From Novosphingobium flavum (GTDB lineage: Bacteria; Pseudomonadota; Alphaproteobacteria; Sphingomonadales; Sphingomonadaceae), in the NCBI RefSeq assembly GCF_014230315.1, contig NZ_JACLAW010000006.1, forward strand, positions 186,001-250,000: a stretch of DNA of 64,000 nucleotides, in the 5' to 3' direction. The position numbers and the translations under genes are program-made. Position 1 is the stretch's first letter; the number at the start of each line of letters is the position of its first letter. The notes below the pieces were generated by a model. It ran no database searches and was not told the origin of the DNA. It saw only the letters and a program-made list of their open reading frames with translations. Shown here in pieces: positions 41,983-51,425 of the stretch.

Positions 41983-42968
41983 TCGCCGGTATCTCCGCAC
42001 ACCGCCGGCGCGCGATGCTGCGCACGGCGATGGGGCCGGCAATCGCTGACGCGCTCACGGATCCCCGGGTCATCGAGATCATGGTCAACCCGGATGGGGC
42101 ATTGCGCCTGGACAGGCTCGGCGAGGGGCGAACCGACACCGAAGTTCGCATGGAGGCGGCGCAGGTCGAGCGGATCATCCGCCTCGTCGCGTCCCATGCC
42201 CGCGCTGAAGTGCACGGCGAGGCACCGATCGTGTCGGCCGAACTGCCGCCCCATGTCGAGGGTCGTGCCGGCGAGCGGTTCGAAGGCGTGCTTCCGCCCG
42301 TCTCGATCGCGCCCTGCTTCTCGATCCGCAAGCCCGCGACAAGGCTCTACAGCCTCGACGACTATGTGACCGACGGCATCATGACCCAGGCGGCCGCCGA
42401 TCGGCTGAAGGCCTGCGTCGCACAGCGTCACAACATCCTGGTCGCCGGCGGCACGAGCTCGGGCAAGACAACACTCGCCAACGCCCTGCTCGCCGAGATG
42501 GCCTGGGCCGACGAGCGCGTGATCCTGATCGAGGACACGCGGGAACTGCAAAGCCCGGCCGCCGACACGGTCGCGCTGCGCACGCGGCCGGGCGTCGTCA
42601 CCATGGCCGATCTCGTCCGCTCGACGCTGCGCCTGCGCCCGGATCGGATCATCGTCGGCGAGGTGCGCGGGCCGGAAGCCCTCGACATGCTCAAGGCCTG
42701 GAACACGGGCCACCCCGGCGGCATCGCCACCGTCCACGCCAACAGCGCGATGTCCGCCCTCTACCGGATCGAGGGCCTGGTGCAGGAGGCGGTCGTCACC
42801 GTCCCGCGCCAGCTGATTGCCGAGGCGATCGACATCATCGTCTTCATCTCGGGCCGCGGCCTCCAGCGCCGCATCTCGCAGCTAGCGCGCGTCGCCGGGC
42901 TCGACCCCGACACGGGGAGCTACGCACTCGCCGACCTTCTCAACCCCGCCAGCATCCAAGGAGAATGA
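41979..42968 (+). CDS. trbB: TrbB/VirB11-type conjugation ATPase
   Basis: The 329-residue protein has Walker A AGGTSSGKTTLANAL near residue 157, Walker B ILIEDTRELQS, the Asp box VRSTLRLRPDRIIVGEVRG and the His box NTGHPGGIATVHANS. These are the secretion-ATPase signatures of VirB11/TrbB hexamers that power the mating channel at the inner membrane. Its ATG overlaps the preceding stop, and its stop overlaps trbC. Confidence 0.95.
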   Translation: MIAGISAHRRRAMLRTAMGPAIADALTDPRVIEIMVNPDGALRLDRLGEGRTDTEVRMEAAQVERIIRLVASHARAEVHGEAPIVSAELPPHVEGRAGERFEGVLPPVSIAPCFSIRKPATRLYSLDDYVTDGIMTQAAADRLKACVAQRHNILVAGGTSSGKTTLANALLAEMAWADERVILIEDTRELQSPAADTVALRTRPGVVTMADLVRSTLRLRPDRIIVGEVRGPEALDMLKAWNTGHPGGIATVHANSAMSALYRIEGLVQEAVVTVPRQLIAEAIDIIVFISGRGLQRRISQLARVAGLDPDTGSYALADLLNPASIQGE

Positions 42969-43306
42969 TCATGCAGCTTGCCAAGATTCCGTCACGCGGT
43001 TCTCGCCTTCTCGTAGGCGGCACCATCGGCCTGAGCCTCACCCTCACGGCCACCGCCCAAGCGGCAGGCTCGGGCATGCCCTGGGAGCAGCCGCTCCAGC
43101 AGGTTCTGGAGTCGGTCCAGGGGCCGGTCGCCAAGATCGTCGCGGTCATCGTCATTATCGTCACCGGCCTGACGTTGGCGTTCGGCGAGAGCAGTGGCGG
43201 CTTCCGGCGGCTGATCCAGATCGTGTTCGGACTGTCGATCGCGTTCGCCGCGTCGAGCTTCTTTCTCAGCTTCTTCAGCTTCGGTGGCGGGGCGCTGATC
43301 GCATGA
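42965..43306 (+). CDS. trbC: TrbC/VirB2 pilin
   Basis: The 113-residue precursor has a long signal peptide (to about Ala34, SLTLTATAQAAG) and two hydrophobic helices near residues 57-76 and 85-108, the prepilin pattern of TrbC. It forms the conjugative pilus. Overlaps trbB (ATGA) and trbD. Confidence 0.88.
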   Translation: MIMQLAKIPSRGSRLLVGGTIGLSLTLTATAQAAGSGMPWEQPLQQVLESVQGPVAKIVAVIVIIVTGLTLAFGESSGGFRRLIQIVFGLSIAFAASSFFLSFFSFGGGALIA

Positions 43307-43587
43307 CCCCGGTCCCGCTCGGCACCGGACAGCACCTCGAAGGCTTCGAGGCTCCCATCCATGGGAGCCTCGGCTCGCCGATCCTGCTTGGCGGCGCGCC
43401 GCGCGGGCTCGCGATCGTCAACGGCACCATCGCCGCTGCGGTCGGCCTCGGGCTTCAGCAATGGCTGGCCGGCCTCGTGCTCTGGGCCGCCGGCCACAGC
43501 ATCGCCGTGTTCGCCGCGCGTCGCGACCCTGACTTCGCGCCCGTGCTGATCCGCCACCTCCGCCAGAAGGGCTACCTCGCGTGCTGA
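43303..43587 (+). CDS. trbD: TrbD/VirB3 inner-membrane protein
   Basis: The 94-residue protein carries GSLGSPILLGGAPRGLAIVNG followed by a hydrophobic segment (GLQQWLAGLVLWAAGHSIAVF) and RRDPDFAPVLIRHL, typical of TrbD. It helps assemble the pilus with TrbE. It overlaps trbC by four bases. Confidence 0.9.
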   Translation: MTPVPLGTGQHLEGFEAPIHGSLGSPILLGGAPRGLAIVNGTIAAAVGLGLQQWLAGLVLWAAGHSIAVFAARRDPDFAPVLIRHLRQKGYLAC

Positions 43588-43597
43588 AGGATCCATC

Positions 43598-46048
43598 ATG
43601 TTGAATTTGGCTGAATATCGCCACCGCACCGACCGACTGGCCGATCATCTCCCCTGGGCGGCGCTGATCGCGCCCGGCGTCATCCTCAACAAGGATGGCA
43701 GCTTCTTGCGTGTGCTGCGCTTCCGTGGTCCCGATCTCGAGTCCGCCACCGAGGCCGAACTCATCTCGGCCTGCGCCCGGGCGAACAATGTGCTGAAGCG
43801 GTTCGGCACGGGATGGGCTCTGTTCTTCGATGCGGAGCGGCGGGAAGCCACCGCCTATCCCGACAGCAGTTTTCCCGACGCCGCATCGTGGCTTGTGGAC
43901 CAGGAACGCCGGGCTGCCTTCCTCGGAGAGGGCGAACACTTTGAAAGCCGCTACCATCTTACGCTGACCTGGCTGCCGACCGCGGATAGCGCCGAGGCGG
44001 CCGGCCGCTCGCTGGTCGATCGACCGGACGCGGCGAAGGGGCGCGACTGGCGGAGCGCGCTCGCCAGTTTCATCACGACAAGCGACCGCGCGCTCGATCT
44101 CTTCGCCAGTTTCATGCCTGAGGTCCGTGCGCTCGATGACAGCGAAACACTGACCTTTCTGCACGGCACGATCTCGGCGCGCCCGCATGTCGTGGCGGTC
44201 CTGGATACGCCGATCTACCTCGATGCGCTGCTCGCCGATACGCCGCTGACCGGCGGCCTGGAGCCGCGGCTTGGTGAAACGCATATCCGCACCCTGACCG
44301 TGCTCGGCTTTCCCAGCATGAGCCGGCCCGGCATCCTTGACGCGCTCAACCATGAGCATTTCGCCTATCGCTGGGTCACGCGCTTCATCGCGCTCGACAA
44401 GAGCGACGCGACCAAGGCGCTGACCAGGCTGCGGCGGCAGTGGTTCAACAAGCGCAAGTCGATCACCGCGCTGCTGCGCGAGGTCATGTACAACCAGCCT
44501 GCCCAGCTGCTCGACAGCGACGCCGACAACAAGGTGGTCGATGCCGATATGGCGCTTCAGGTGCTGGGCGGCGACCATGTCGCGTTCGGCTATCTGACCA
44601 CGACGATCACAGTGACCGACACCGACCGCGGCCGGGTCGAGGACAAGGTCCGGCAGGTTGAGCGGATCGTCAACGGGCTCGGGTTCACGACGATCCGCGA
44701 GGGCGTGAACGCGGTCGAGGCATGGCTGTCGTCGCTGCCCGGGCAAACCTATGCCAATGTCCGGCAGCCGCTCGTCCACACGCTGAACCTTGCGCACCTC
44801 ATGCCGCTGTCATCGGTGTGGGCCGGGCCGACCCGCAATGCTCATCTCGACGGACCGCCACTGCTCCACGCCAGCACGGCGGGCTCGACGCCGTTCCGCC
44901 TGTCGACCCATGTCGGTGATGTCGGCCACATGCTGGTGGTCGGGCCGACCGGTGCCGGCAAGTCCGTACTGCTGGCCCTGATCGCGCTCCAGTTCCGGCG
45001 TTACACGGACTCTCAGGTCTATATTTTCGACAAGGGGTTTTCGGCGCGCGCCGCCGTGCTGGCGATGGGCGGCGCGCATCATGCGCTCGGCCTCGGCGAC
45101 TCAGTCGATTATGGGGCCGGCGAAACGCTGGCGTTCCAGCCGCTGCGACGGATCGACGATGCGGCCGAACGAAGCTGGGCCGCCGAGTGGATTACCGCGC
45201 TGCTGGCGCACGAAAAGGTCGCCGTCACGCCCGAGGTCAAGGACGCGGTCTGGTCCGCGCTCGGCAGCCTCGCCTCCGCACCGCCCGAGGAGCGGACGCT
45301 GACCGGGCTCACCCTGCTGCTCCAGTCGAATGCGCTCCGCACCGCGCTCGGTGCCTACACGCTCGACGGTCCCTACGGCCGGCTGCTCGACGCTGCCGAA
45401 CAGCATTTCGCCTTCGCCGACGTGCAGTGCTTCGAGACCGAGGCGCTGATGGGGCAGACGGGCGTTGTCGCGCCAGTCCTGACCTATCTCTTCCACCGGC
45501 TGGAGGAGCGGTTCGACGGCCGGCCGACCCTGCTGGTGCTCGACGAAGCCTGGATCTTCCTCGACCATCCGCTGTTCGCGGCGCGCATCCGCGAATGGCT
45601 GAAGGTGCTCCGCAAGAAGAACGTCGCGGTGCTGTTCGCGACCCAGAGCCTCGCGGATATCGCATCGAGCAGCATTGCGCCGGCCATCATCGAAAGCTGC
45701 CCCCAGCGGATCTTGCTGCCCAACGACCGGGCGATCGAACCGCAGAGCCGCGAAGCCTATGAGCGGTTCGGGCTCAATGACCGGCAGATCGAGCTGGTGA
45801 GCCGAGCGACCCCCAAGCGGCAATATTACCTGCAGTCAGCGCGCGGCAACCGGCTGTTCGAACTGGGGCTGGGGCCGATCGCGTTGACGCTGTGTGGCGC
45901 TTCCGACCCGGCAACACAGACGCGGATCGACGCAATGATCGCGACGCGCGGTCAGGCGGATTTCGCCGCGCGCTTCCTTGTCGATGCCGGTCTCGACTGG
46001 GCCGCCGACCTTCTCCCCGACTTCCCCGCCCCCCAAGCACAGGAGTAA
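43598..46048 (+). CDS. trbE: TrbE/VirB4 conjugation ATPase
   Basis: The 816-residue protein starts MLNLAEYRHRTDRLADHLPW as TrbE does. Walker A VGPTGAGKSVLLALI is near residue 448 and Walker B LLVLDEAWIFLD near residue 645, followed by ATQSLADIASS. This cytoplasmic ATPase energises pilus assembly and substrate transfer. Frame is intact over the full length. Confidence 0.96.
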   Translation: MLNLAEYRHRTDRLADHLPWAALIAPGVILNKDGSFLRVLRFRGPDLESATEAELISACARANNVLKRFGTGWALFFDAERREATAYPDSSFPDAASWLVDQERRAAFLGEGEHFESRYHLTLTWLPTADSAEAAGRSLVDRPDAAKGRDWRSALASFITTSDRALDLFASFMPEVRALDDSETLTFLHGTISARPHVVAVLDTPIYLDALLADTPLTGGLEPRLGETHIRTLTVLGFPSMSRPGILDALNHEHFAYRWVTRFIALDKSDATKALTRLRRQWFNKRKSITALLREVMYNQPAQLLDSDADNKVVDADMALQVLGGDHVAFGYLTTTITVTDTDRGRVEDKVRQVERIVNGLGFTTIREGVNAVEAWLSSLPGQTYANVRQPLVHTLNLAHLMPLSSVWAGPTRNAHLDGPPLLHASTAGSTPFRLSTHVGDVGHMLVVGPTGAGKSVLLALIALQFRRYTDSQVYIFDKGFSARAAVLAMGGAHHALGLGDSVDYGAGETLAFQPLRRIDDAAERSWAAEWITALLAHEKVAVTPEVKDAVWSALGSLASAPPEERTLTGLTLLLQSNALRTALGAYTLDGPYGRLLDAAEQHFAFADVQCFETEALMGQTGVVAPVLTYLFHRLEERFDGRPTLLVLDEAWIFLDHPLFAARIREWLKVLRKKNVAVLFATQSLADIASSSIAPAIIESCPQRILLPNDRAIEPQSREAYERFGLNDRQIELVSRATPKRQYYLQSARGNRLFELGLGPIALTLCGASDPATQTRIDAMIATRGQADFAARFLVDAGLDWAADLLPDFPAPQAQE

Positions 46049-46052
46049 TATG

Positions 46053-46796
46053 ATGCGTTTGCTCAACCGCAAAAATCTGATTGCAGGCGCGCTCAGCGCT
46101 TGCGCCACGGCTTCCCTCATTGTCGGCTTTGCCGTGTCCTCGACACCGGCACAGGCGATCATCGTCTTCGACCCCAGCAACTATAGCCAGAACCTGTTGA
46201 CCGCCGCGCGCACACTCCAGCAGATCAACAACCAGATCCAGTCGCTTCAGAACGAGGCGAACATGCTGATCAACCAGGCGAAGAACCTGAGTCGCATCGA
46301 CTTCCCCGAACTGCAGGCGATCACCCAGACGCTCCAGCAGATCGACCGGTTGATGGGCCAGGCCCAGGGTATCCGTTTTCAGGTGTCCGGCCTCGATCAG
46401 CAATTTCGGCAGATGTTCCCGCAGAGTTTCAGCCAGGCCCTGCGCACCAACGAACAGGTCATGGCCGCCCGCGCTCGGCTCGACACCGTCATGTCGGCAT
46501 ATCAGCAGACCATGACCATTCAGGCGCAGGTCGCGGAGAACGTCGCGGCCGATGCTCAGACCCTGTCAGCGATTGTTGCCAAGAGCCAGGGCGCTGAAGG
46601 GGCCCTGCAGGCGCAGCAGGCGACGAACCAGTTGCTAGCACTGACCGCCAAGCAGCAGTTCCAGATCCAGAACATGATGGCCGCGCAGTATCGCGCCGAG
46701 ACGATCGAGCAGGCGCGCCGCGCCCAGGCCGAGATCGACGCGCGTGCCGCGACCACCCGCTTCCTCGGTTCCGGCTCGGCCTACACCCCCCGGTAG
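46053..46796 (+). CDS. trbJ: TrbJ/VirB5 periplasmic conjugation protein
   Basis: The precursor of about 247 residues has a signal peptide (cleavage near AQA, residue 35) and a long coiled coil rich in Gln (LQQINNQIQSLQNEANMLINQ), the TrbJ pattern. Of two adjacent ATGs (46050, 46053) the second has the better spacing (seven bases) from AGGAG at the end of trbE. It is thought to be a minor pilus or entry protein. No trbK (entry exclusion lipoprotein) follows. Confidence 0.9.
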   Translation: MRLLNRKNLIAGALSACATASLIVGFAVSSTPAQAIIVFDPSNYSQNLLTAARTLQQINNQIQSLQNEANMLINQAKNLSRIDFPELQAITQTLQQIDRLMGQAQGIRFQVSGLDQQFRQMFPQSFSQALRTNEQVMAARARLDTVMSAYQQTMTIQAQVAENVAADAQTLSAIVAKSQGAEGALQAQQATNQLLALTAKQQFQIQNMMAAQYRAETIEQARRAQAEIDARAATTRFLGSGSAYTPR

Positions 46797-46807
46797 GCCG
46801 CCGGTCA

Positions 46808-46882
46808 GGACGGGCGACGGTCGCGCATGCCGTCGCCCGTCCGCCGCGGGGCGGGGTCCCGCCTCCCAGCCTCGCCCCGCGG
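46808..46882 (+). terminator. two strong hairpins between trbJ and trbL
   Basis: A perfect 13-bp stem (GGACGGGCGACGG at 46808-46820 with 46830-46842) is followed by a 10-bp stem (CCGCGGGGCG at 46844-46853 with 46873-46882), then TCCTTTTACTT. They may be a partial terminator, an attenuator or an mRNA-stability element that adjusts trbL-trbI relative to trbC-trbJ. Confidence 0.55.
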
Positions 46883-46909
46883 TCCTTTTACTTCCTCAGG
46901 AATTCCGCC

Positions 46910-48208
46910 GTGAACGACCTCAATGTCATCGATCGCTTCATGCAGGCGTTCATCACCTACATCGACGCCGGGTTCGGTTTACTCGGAGGGGATGTCCATT
47001 TCCTGACCGTGACCCTGATCGGGATCGACATCACCCTGGCCGGACTGTTCTGGGCTCTGGGCGGCGATGACAATATCATGGGCCGGTTCATCAAGAAGAT
47101 CCTGTACGTCGGGGCCTTCGCATTCATCCTGAACAGCTTCTCGGCGCTCTCCGACATCATATTCCGGTCGTTTGCCCAAGCCGGGCTGACTGCCGGCGGC
47201 GGCACGCTGACCGCGGCCGATCTTCTGAAGCCCGGCCGACTGGCGGGCTCCGGCTTCTCGGCGGCGTGGCCGCTCCTTCAGCAGGTCTCGCAGCTGATGG
47301 GCTTCACGACCTTCTTCGACAATTTCCTGACGATCGCCGTGCTGCTGTTCGCCTGGGCAATCGTGATCATCACCTTCTTCATCCTCAGCGTTCAGATGTT
47401 CGTGACGATCATCGAGTTCAAGCTGACCTCGCTGGCCGGCTTTATCCTGGTGCCATTCTCTCTCTGGAGCCGCACCAGCTTCCTTGCCGAGCGCGTGCTC
47501 GGCAATGTCGTGTCGTCCGGCATCAAGGTCATGGTGCTCGCCGTGATCGTCGGCATCGGGTCGAATTTCTTCACCGAGTTCACCGCCGCCCTGCAGGGGC
47601 AGGAACCCGACATTGGCCAGGCGATGAGCCTGACGCTTGCCAGCCTCACCATCTTTGGTCTCGGCATCTTCGGACCCAGCATCGCCTCGGGGCTGGTCGC
47701 GGGCGCTCCGCAACTCGGCGCGGGCGCGGCGCTCGGCACGACGGTCGGTGCCGCAGGCATCACCATGCTGGCGGGCGGCGCGGCTATTGGCGGCACACGG
47801 GCGCTTGGCGGCGCCGCGCTGGGCGCCGTCCGTGCCGGCACCGCGATGGGATCGGCGGCGTCGACTGCCTACAACCTTGGCAAGGAAGCCGCTCCGGCAC
47901 CGACGATGGCGGCTGGCCTTGGCGGTGTTGCGCGCGCGGCCGGAAATGCTGCCCGCGAACGCGTTTCCAGCGCCCTTGGCCTCGGCGAGGCTGCTTCCCA
48001 AGGCCGGGCCGCAGCATGGAACGCGCTCAATCGAACCGGAAGCGGCGATAACTCGCAAGGCCCCAGCAGCGACGGCGCTCCAGCCTGGGCGCGCGCGATG
48101 CGCAGCCAGCAGACCGCGCGTCATCACCGCCAGGTCGCGATGCACGCGCTCCAGCAAGGTGATCGCGGCGGCGCTTCCGCCACCCCCGACATCAAGGAAA
48201 GGGACTAG
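46910..48208 (+). CDS. trbL: TrbL/VirB6 membrane protein
   Basis: The 432-residue polytopic protein (six or more helices between residues 20 and 270) shows TrbL features such as FSLWSRTSFLAERVLGNVVSSG and a glycine/alanine-rich cytoplasmic tail after residue 290. A GTG start at 46910 follows a CAGGAATTCCGCC ribosome binding region. It forms part of the inner-membrane channel. The stop is four bases before the trbF start. Confidence 0.92.
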   Translation: MNDLNVIDRFMQAFITYIDAGFGLLGGDVHFLTVTLIGIDITLAGLFWALGGDDNIMGRFIKKILYVGAFAFILNSFSALSDIIFRSFAQAGLTAGGGTLTAADLLKPGRLAGSGFSAAWPLLQQVSQLMGFTTFFDNFLTIAVLLFAWAIVIITFFILSVQMFVTIIEFKLTSLAGFILVPFSLWSRTSFLAERVLGNVVSSGIKVMVLAVIVGIGSNFFTEFTAALQGQEPDIGQAMSLTLASLTIFGLGIFGPSIASGLVAGAPQLGAGAALGTTVGAAGITMLAGGAAIGGTRALGGAALGAVRAGTAMGSAASTAYNLGKEAAPAPTMAAGLGGVARAAGNAARERVSSALGLGEAASQGRAAAWNALNRTGSGDNSQGPSSDGAPAWARAMRSQQTARHHRQVAMHALQQGDRGGASATPDIKERD

Positions 48209-48211
48209 CCC

Positions 48212-49009
48212 ATGATCTTCAAACGCGCCGTCCAGCGCTATGGACGAACGCCGGAGCCGGAGACGCCTTACCAGCGTGCAGGCCAGGTTTGGGACGAGCG
48301 GATAGGGTCAGCCCGCGCCCAGGCGCGCAACTGGCGGCTGATGGCGTTCGGCTGTCTGGCGCTGTCCGGAGGCCTTACTTCAGGCCTTGTCTGGCAATCG
48401 ACCCAGAGCCGCGTCACGCCGTATGTTGTCGAGGTCGACCGCCTAGGCGAGGCCCGCGCTGTTACGGAGGCCGAGGCCGGATATCATCCTACCGATCCAC
48501 AGGTCGCGTGGCACCTGTCGCGCTTCATTGCCAACGTCCGTGGCCGTTCGCTCGATCCGGTACTCGTCCGCCAGGACTGGCTCGAGGCCTATGAATTCAC
48601 GACCAGGCGGGGAAGCCAGTTCCTCGGCGACTATGCGCGCGGCGCCAATCCTTTCGCCAATATCGGCGAACGGACGGTGGCGGTGCAGGTCACCAGCGTG
48701 GTGCGGGCGTCGGACCGTTCGTTCCAGGTCAAGTGGACCGAGACCGCCTATGAGCGTGGCACCGAGGCCGGGACCGCGCGCTGGACCGCGATCCTCACGA
48801 TCGTGATCAAGCCACCGAGCGACGCCGACACGCTCCGTCGGAATCCGCTCGGCGTCTATGTCGACGCGGTCGACTGGAGCCGCGAACTCGATCCGCCGAC
48901 GCCGCGGCCGACAGCGCCGCCGCCGGCAGGGGTCAACCTGCCACTCGGCTCGCCCCTCGATCCCAATCTCGCTGCGCCCGCGCAGCCCGCCCCGGAGTCA
49001 CGTCCATGA
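48212..49009 (+). CDS. trbF: TrbF/VirB8 channel protein
   Basis: The 265-residue protein has a short cytoplasmic N-terminus, one membrane helix near residues 46-64 and a VirB8-like periplasmic domain (PYVVEVDRLGEA, then SRFIANVRGRSLDPVL, then VQVTSVVRASDRSFQVKWTE). A Pro/Ala-rich tail ends it. It nucleates the inner-membrane complex. The stop overlaps the trbG start. Confidence 0.93.
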   Translation: MIFKRAVQRYGRTPEPETPYQRAGQVWDERIGSARAQARNWRLMAFGCLALSGGLTSGLVWQSTQSRVTPYVVEVDRLGEARAVTEAEAGYHPTDPQVAWHLSRFIANVRGRSLDPVLVRQDWLEAYEFTTRRGSQFLGDYARGANPFANIGERTVAVQVTSVVRASDRSFQVKWTETAYERGTEAGTARWTAILTIVIKPPSDADTLRRNPLGVYVDAVDWSRELDPPTPRPTAPPPAGVNLPLGSPLDPNLAAPAQPAPESRP

Positions 49010-49938
49010 AGATTATCCTCGCCGCATCGGCCATCGCGCTCTCGATCGCACCAGCGTCCGCGCAGACCGTCGCAACGCCGCAGTCGCCAACGCCCGTTGC
49101 TGCGCCCGTCGCCCCGCCAGTTTCGAAGCCCCCCGTCCGTCGCGTCCGCGTCAAACGTCCGGTCAGCCCCAACGTGGCTGGCGTCGCCGCCGCGAACAGG
49201 GCGGCGACGCAGGAACCACAGGTGCAGGGGTTCGTGAATGCCGTGCAGGTCTTTCCCTTCGCCGATGGGGCAATCTACCAGGTTTACACCGCGCCGGGCG
49301 CGGTGACGGACATTGCCCTTCAGCCGGGCGAAAGCCTCGTGTCGGTTGCCGCCGGCGATACCGTGCGCTGGGTCATCGGCGATACGACCAGCGGCAGCGG
49401 CACGGAGAAACGTACGCACATTCTGGTGAAGCCGTTTGCTTCGGGCCTCGCAACCAACCTCGTCATCACCACCGATCGGCGGAGCTACCACGTCCAGCTT
49501 ACCGCAACCTCGCGCACCGCCATGGCGGCGCTGTCCTGGACCTATCCTGCAGACCAGCTGATCGCACTGCGCCGGGCCGCCGAACAGGCTGCCGCGTCCG
49601 CACCGGTCTCGGAGGGTCTGTCGGTCGACAGTCTTCATTTCAACTACGTCATCGGCGGCGATCACGCGGCATGGCGACCGCTCCGCGCCTTCGACGACGG
49701 GCGGCAGACCTTTGTCGAGTTTCCGGCCAGCATTGCCGTCGGCGAGGCGCCGCCATTCTTCATTATCGGTCCGACGGGCGAAGCTGAGCTTGCCAACTAT
49801 CGCGTCCGCGGCCGGTTTTACGTGATCGATCGCATCTTCGATGTGGCCGAGCTCAGGCTCGGCACCAACAAGCAGCAGATCGTCCGTATCAACCGCGTCG
49901 CCGAAGGCGGTGCCGCGCGGAAGGGCAAGCGCTCATGA
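49006..49938 (+). CDS. trbG: TrbG/VirB9 outer-membrane-complex protein
   Basis: The 310-residue precursor has a signal peptide (IILAASAIALSIAPASAQ), a Pro-rich linker and the VirB9/CagX domain (IYQVYTAPGAVTDIALQPGE, then HILVKPFASGL, then NYVIGGDHAAWRPLRAFDDG). It forms the outer-membrane core complex with TrbI. Overlaps trbI by four bases. Confidence 0.94.
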   Translation: MKIILAASAIALSIAPASAQTVATPQSPTPVAAPVAPPVSKPPVRRVRVKRPVSPNVAGVAAANRAATQEPQVQGFVNAVQVFPFADGAIYQVYTAPGAVTDIALQPGESLVSVAAGDTVRWVIGDTTSGSGTEKRTHILVKPFASGLATNLVITTDRRSYHVQLTATSRTAMAALSWTYPADQLIALRRAAEQAAASAPVSEGLSVDSLHFNYVIGGDHAAWRPLRAFDDGRQTFVEFPASIAVGEAPPFFIIGPTGEAELANYRVRGRFYVIDRIFDVAELRLGTNKQQIVRINRVAEGGAARKGKRS

Positions 49939-51128
49939 GCGAGGCCGTCATTCCACCGGCGCCGAAGGTCGATCCCGAGACCTTGGCTATCCGGACCAAA
50001 CCCGCCCGCGCCATCCGGTTCCGCCGGGGGGTCATTATCGCCATCGCCGCCTTGGGTTCGGTCAGCCTTACGACCGTCGCCTGGGTCGCGTTGAAACCGC
50101 GCGTATTCAGCGCCGTCACCAACGCCCAGGAACTGTCTGAGCCAAGCAACCGACCATCGACCGATACCCTGAATGGCTTGCCGGCGACCTATGGCGATGC
50201 GCCGAAGCTGGGGCCGCCGTTGCCCGGTGATCTTGGACGACCGATTCTCGAGAGCCAGCGCAAGATGGCGGCGGAAACCGGAACTGGCGGCGATCCATCG
50301 GCCAGCCAGGTGGCCCAGGAACGTGAGCACCAACTCGCCGAACTCAAGTCCGCCCGCGAATCGGGCGTCCTGGTGCAGGGCCGCGCGGCCGCCTCGCCCT
50401 CAACGGCTCCCGATGCAGCGACCGGGCCATCGCCGAGCCCGGCGCCCGCGGCCAGTCCGGCGCTCGACCCCGACCGTGATCCGAACGCGCAGGGCCGCAA
50501 GGCTCAGTTCGTTGGCACGCTCGACCGCTCGGACGACATCAACCCGCACACGCTGACCGCAGCGCCTTCCCCTTATCTACTCTCGGCCGGCAGCGTGATT
50601 ACGGCGAGCCTGATCACGGGGCTTCGTTCCGACCTGCCGGGGCTGGTGACGGCACAGGTGACTGCCCAGGTGTTCGACAGTCCCACCGGCCGTATCCTGC
50701 TCATTCCCCAGGGATCGCGGTTGATCGGCAGCTACGACAGTGTCGTGGCGTTCGGCCAGAAACGGGCGCTGATCGTCTGGCAGCGAATCGTGCTGCCGGA
50801 CGGCAGCTCGCTGCGGATCGACAATGTGCCGGCGACCGATGCGTCGGGTTATTCGGGGTTGCAGGACAAGGTCGATTTCCACACCTGGGCGCTGCTCAAG
50901 GGCGTTGGGCTGTCCACCTTGCTTGGGGTCGGCTCGGAACTGACCGTTACGGGTGAAAGCGACCTGGTCCAGGCCATCCGGCAATCGACCCAGCAGAATG
51001 TGTCGCGCGCCGGTGACCAGCTCACGTCGCGCAACCTCAACATTCAACCGACGATCACGATCCGGCCCGGCGCAACCGTTCGGCTGGTCGTCCACAAGGA
51101 TCTCATTCTCGCGCCCTGGCGCGGCTAG
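49935..51128 (+). CDS. trbI: TrbI/VirB10 channel protein
   Basis: The 397-residue protein has one membrane helix near residues 32-52, a Pro/Ala-rich periplasmic linker and the TrbI-like beta-barrel domain (PYLLSAGSVITASLITGLRSD, then GRILLIPQGSRLIGSYDS). It spans the envelope in the secretion channel. It is the last core transfer gene. Confidence 0.95.
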   Translation: MSEAVIPPAPKVDPETLAIRTKPARAIRFRRGVIIAIAALGSVSLTTVAWVALKPRVFSAVTNAQELSEPSNRPSTDTLNGLPATYGDAPKLGPPLPGDLGRPILESQRKMAAETGTGGDPSASQVAQEREHQLAELKSARESGVLVQGRAAASPSTAPDAATGPSPSPAPAASPALDPDRDPNAQGRKAQFVGTLDRSDDINPHTLTAAPSPYLLSAGSVITASLITGLRSDLPGLVTAQVTAQVFDSPTGRILLIPQGSRLIGSYDSVVAFGQKRALIVWQRIVLPDGSSLRIDNVPATDASGYSGLQDKVDFHTWALLKGVGLSTLLGVGSELTVTGESDLVQAIRQSTQQNVSRAGDQLTSRNLNIQPTITIRPGATVRLVVHKDLILAPWRG

Positions 51129-51137
51129 GAGTTTATC

Positions 51138-51353
51138 ATGCCCGATCTGAAACTGGCAAAATTGCCTGACCGAACCCCGATAAAGTTGGCGATCACCATC
51201 ACACCCGACCTGCACGAGATGCTGCAACACTATGCCTTACTCTACGCCGAAGCCTATGGCCGGGAGGAGCCTATCGTCGAACTCATTCCTGCTATGTTGG
51301 CGAGCTTCCTCGAGAGTGACAGGGGGTTTGTCCGGTCGCGAAACAGGTCGTGA
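51138..51353 (+). CDS. DUF2274 protein at the end of the trb operon
   Basis: The 71-residue product (starting MPDLKLAKLPDRTPIKLAIT) matches the DUF2274 family found directly after trbI in Tn4371-type ICEs. A basic N-terminal strand followed by two helices suggests a ribbon-helix-helix-like regulator. Nine bases separate it from trbI. Confidence 0.85.
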   Translation: MPDLKLAKLPDRTPIKLAITITPDLHEMLQHYALLYAEAYGREEPIVELIPAMLASFLESDRGFVRSRNRS

Positions 51354-51425
51354 GTCACATTCCTATTGCCAGGGAGTGACGAGCCTAGGCGAACAAGGTG
51401 ACCGCCTGCTCCTCGTATACACCAG

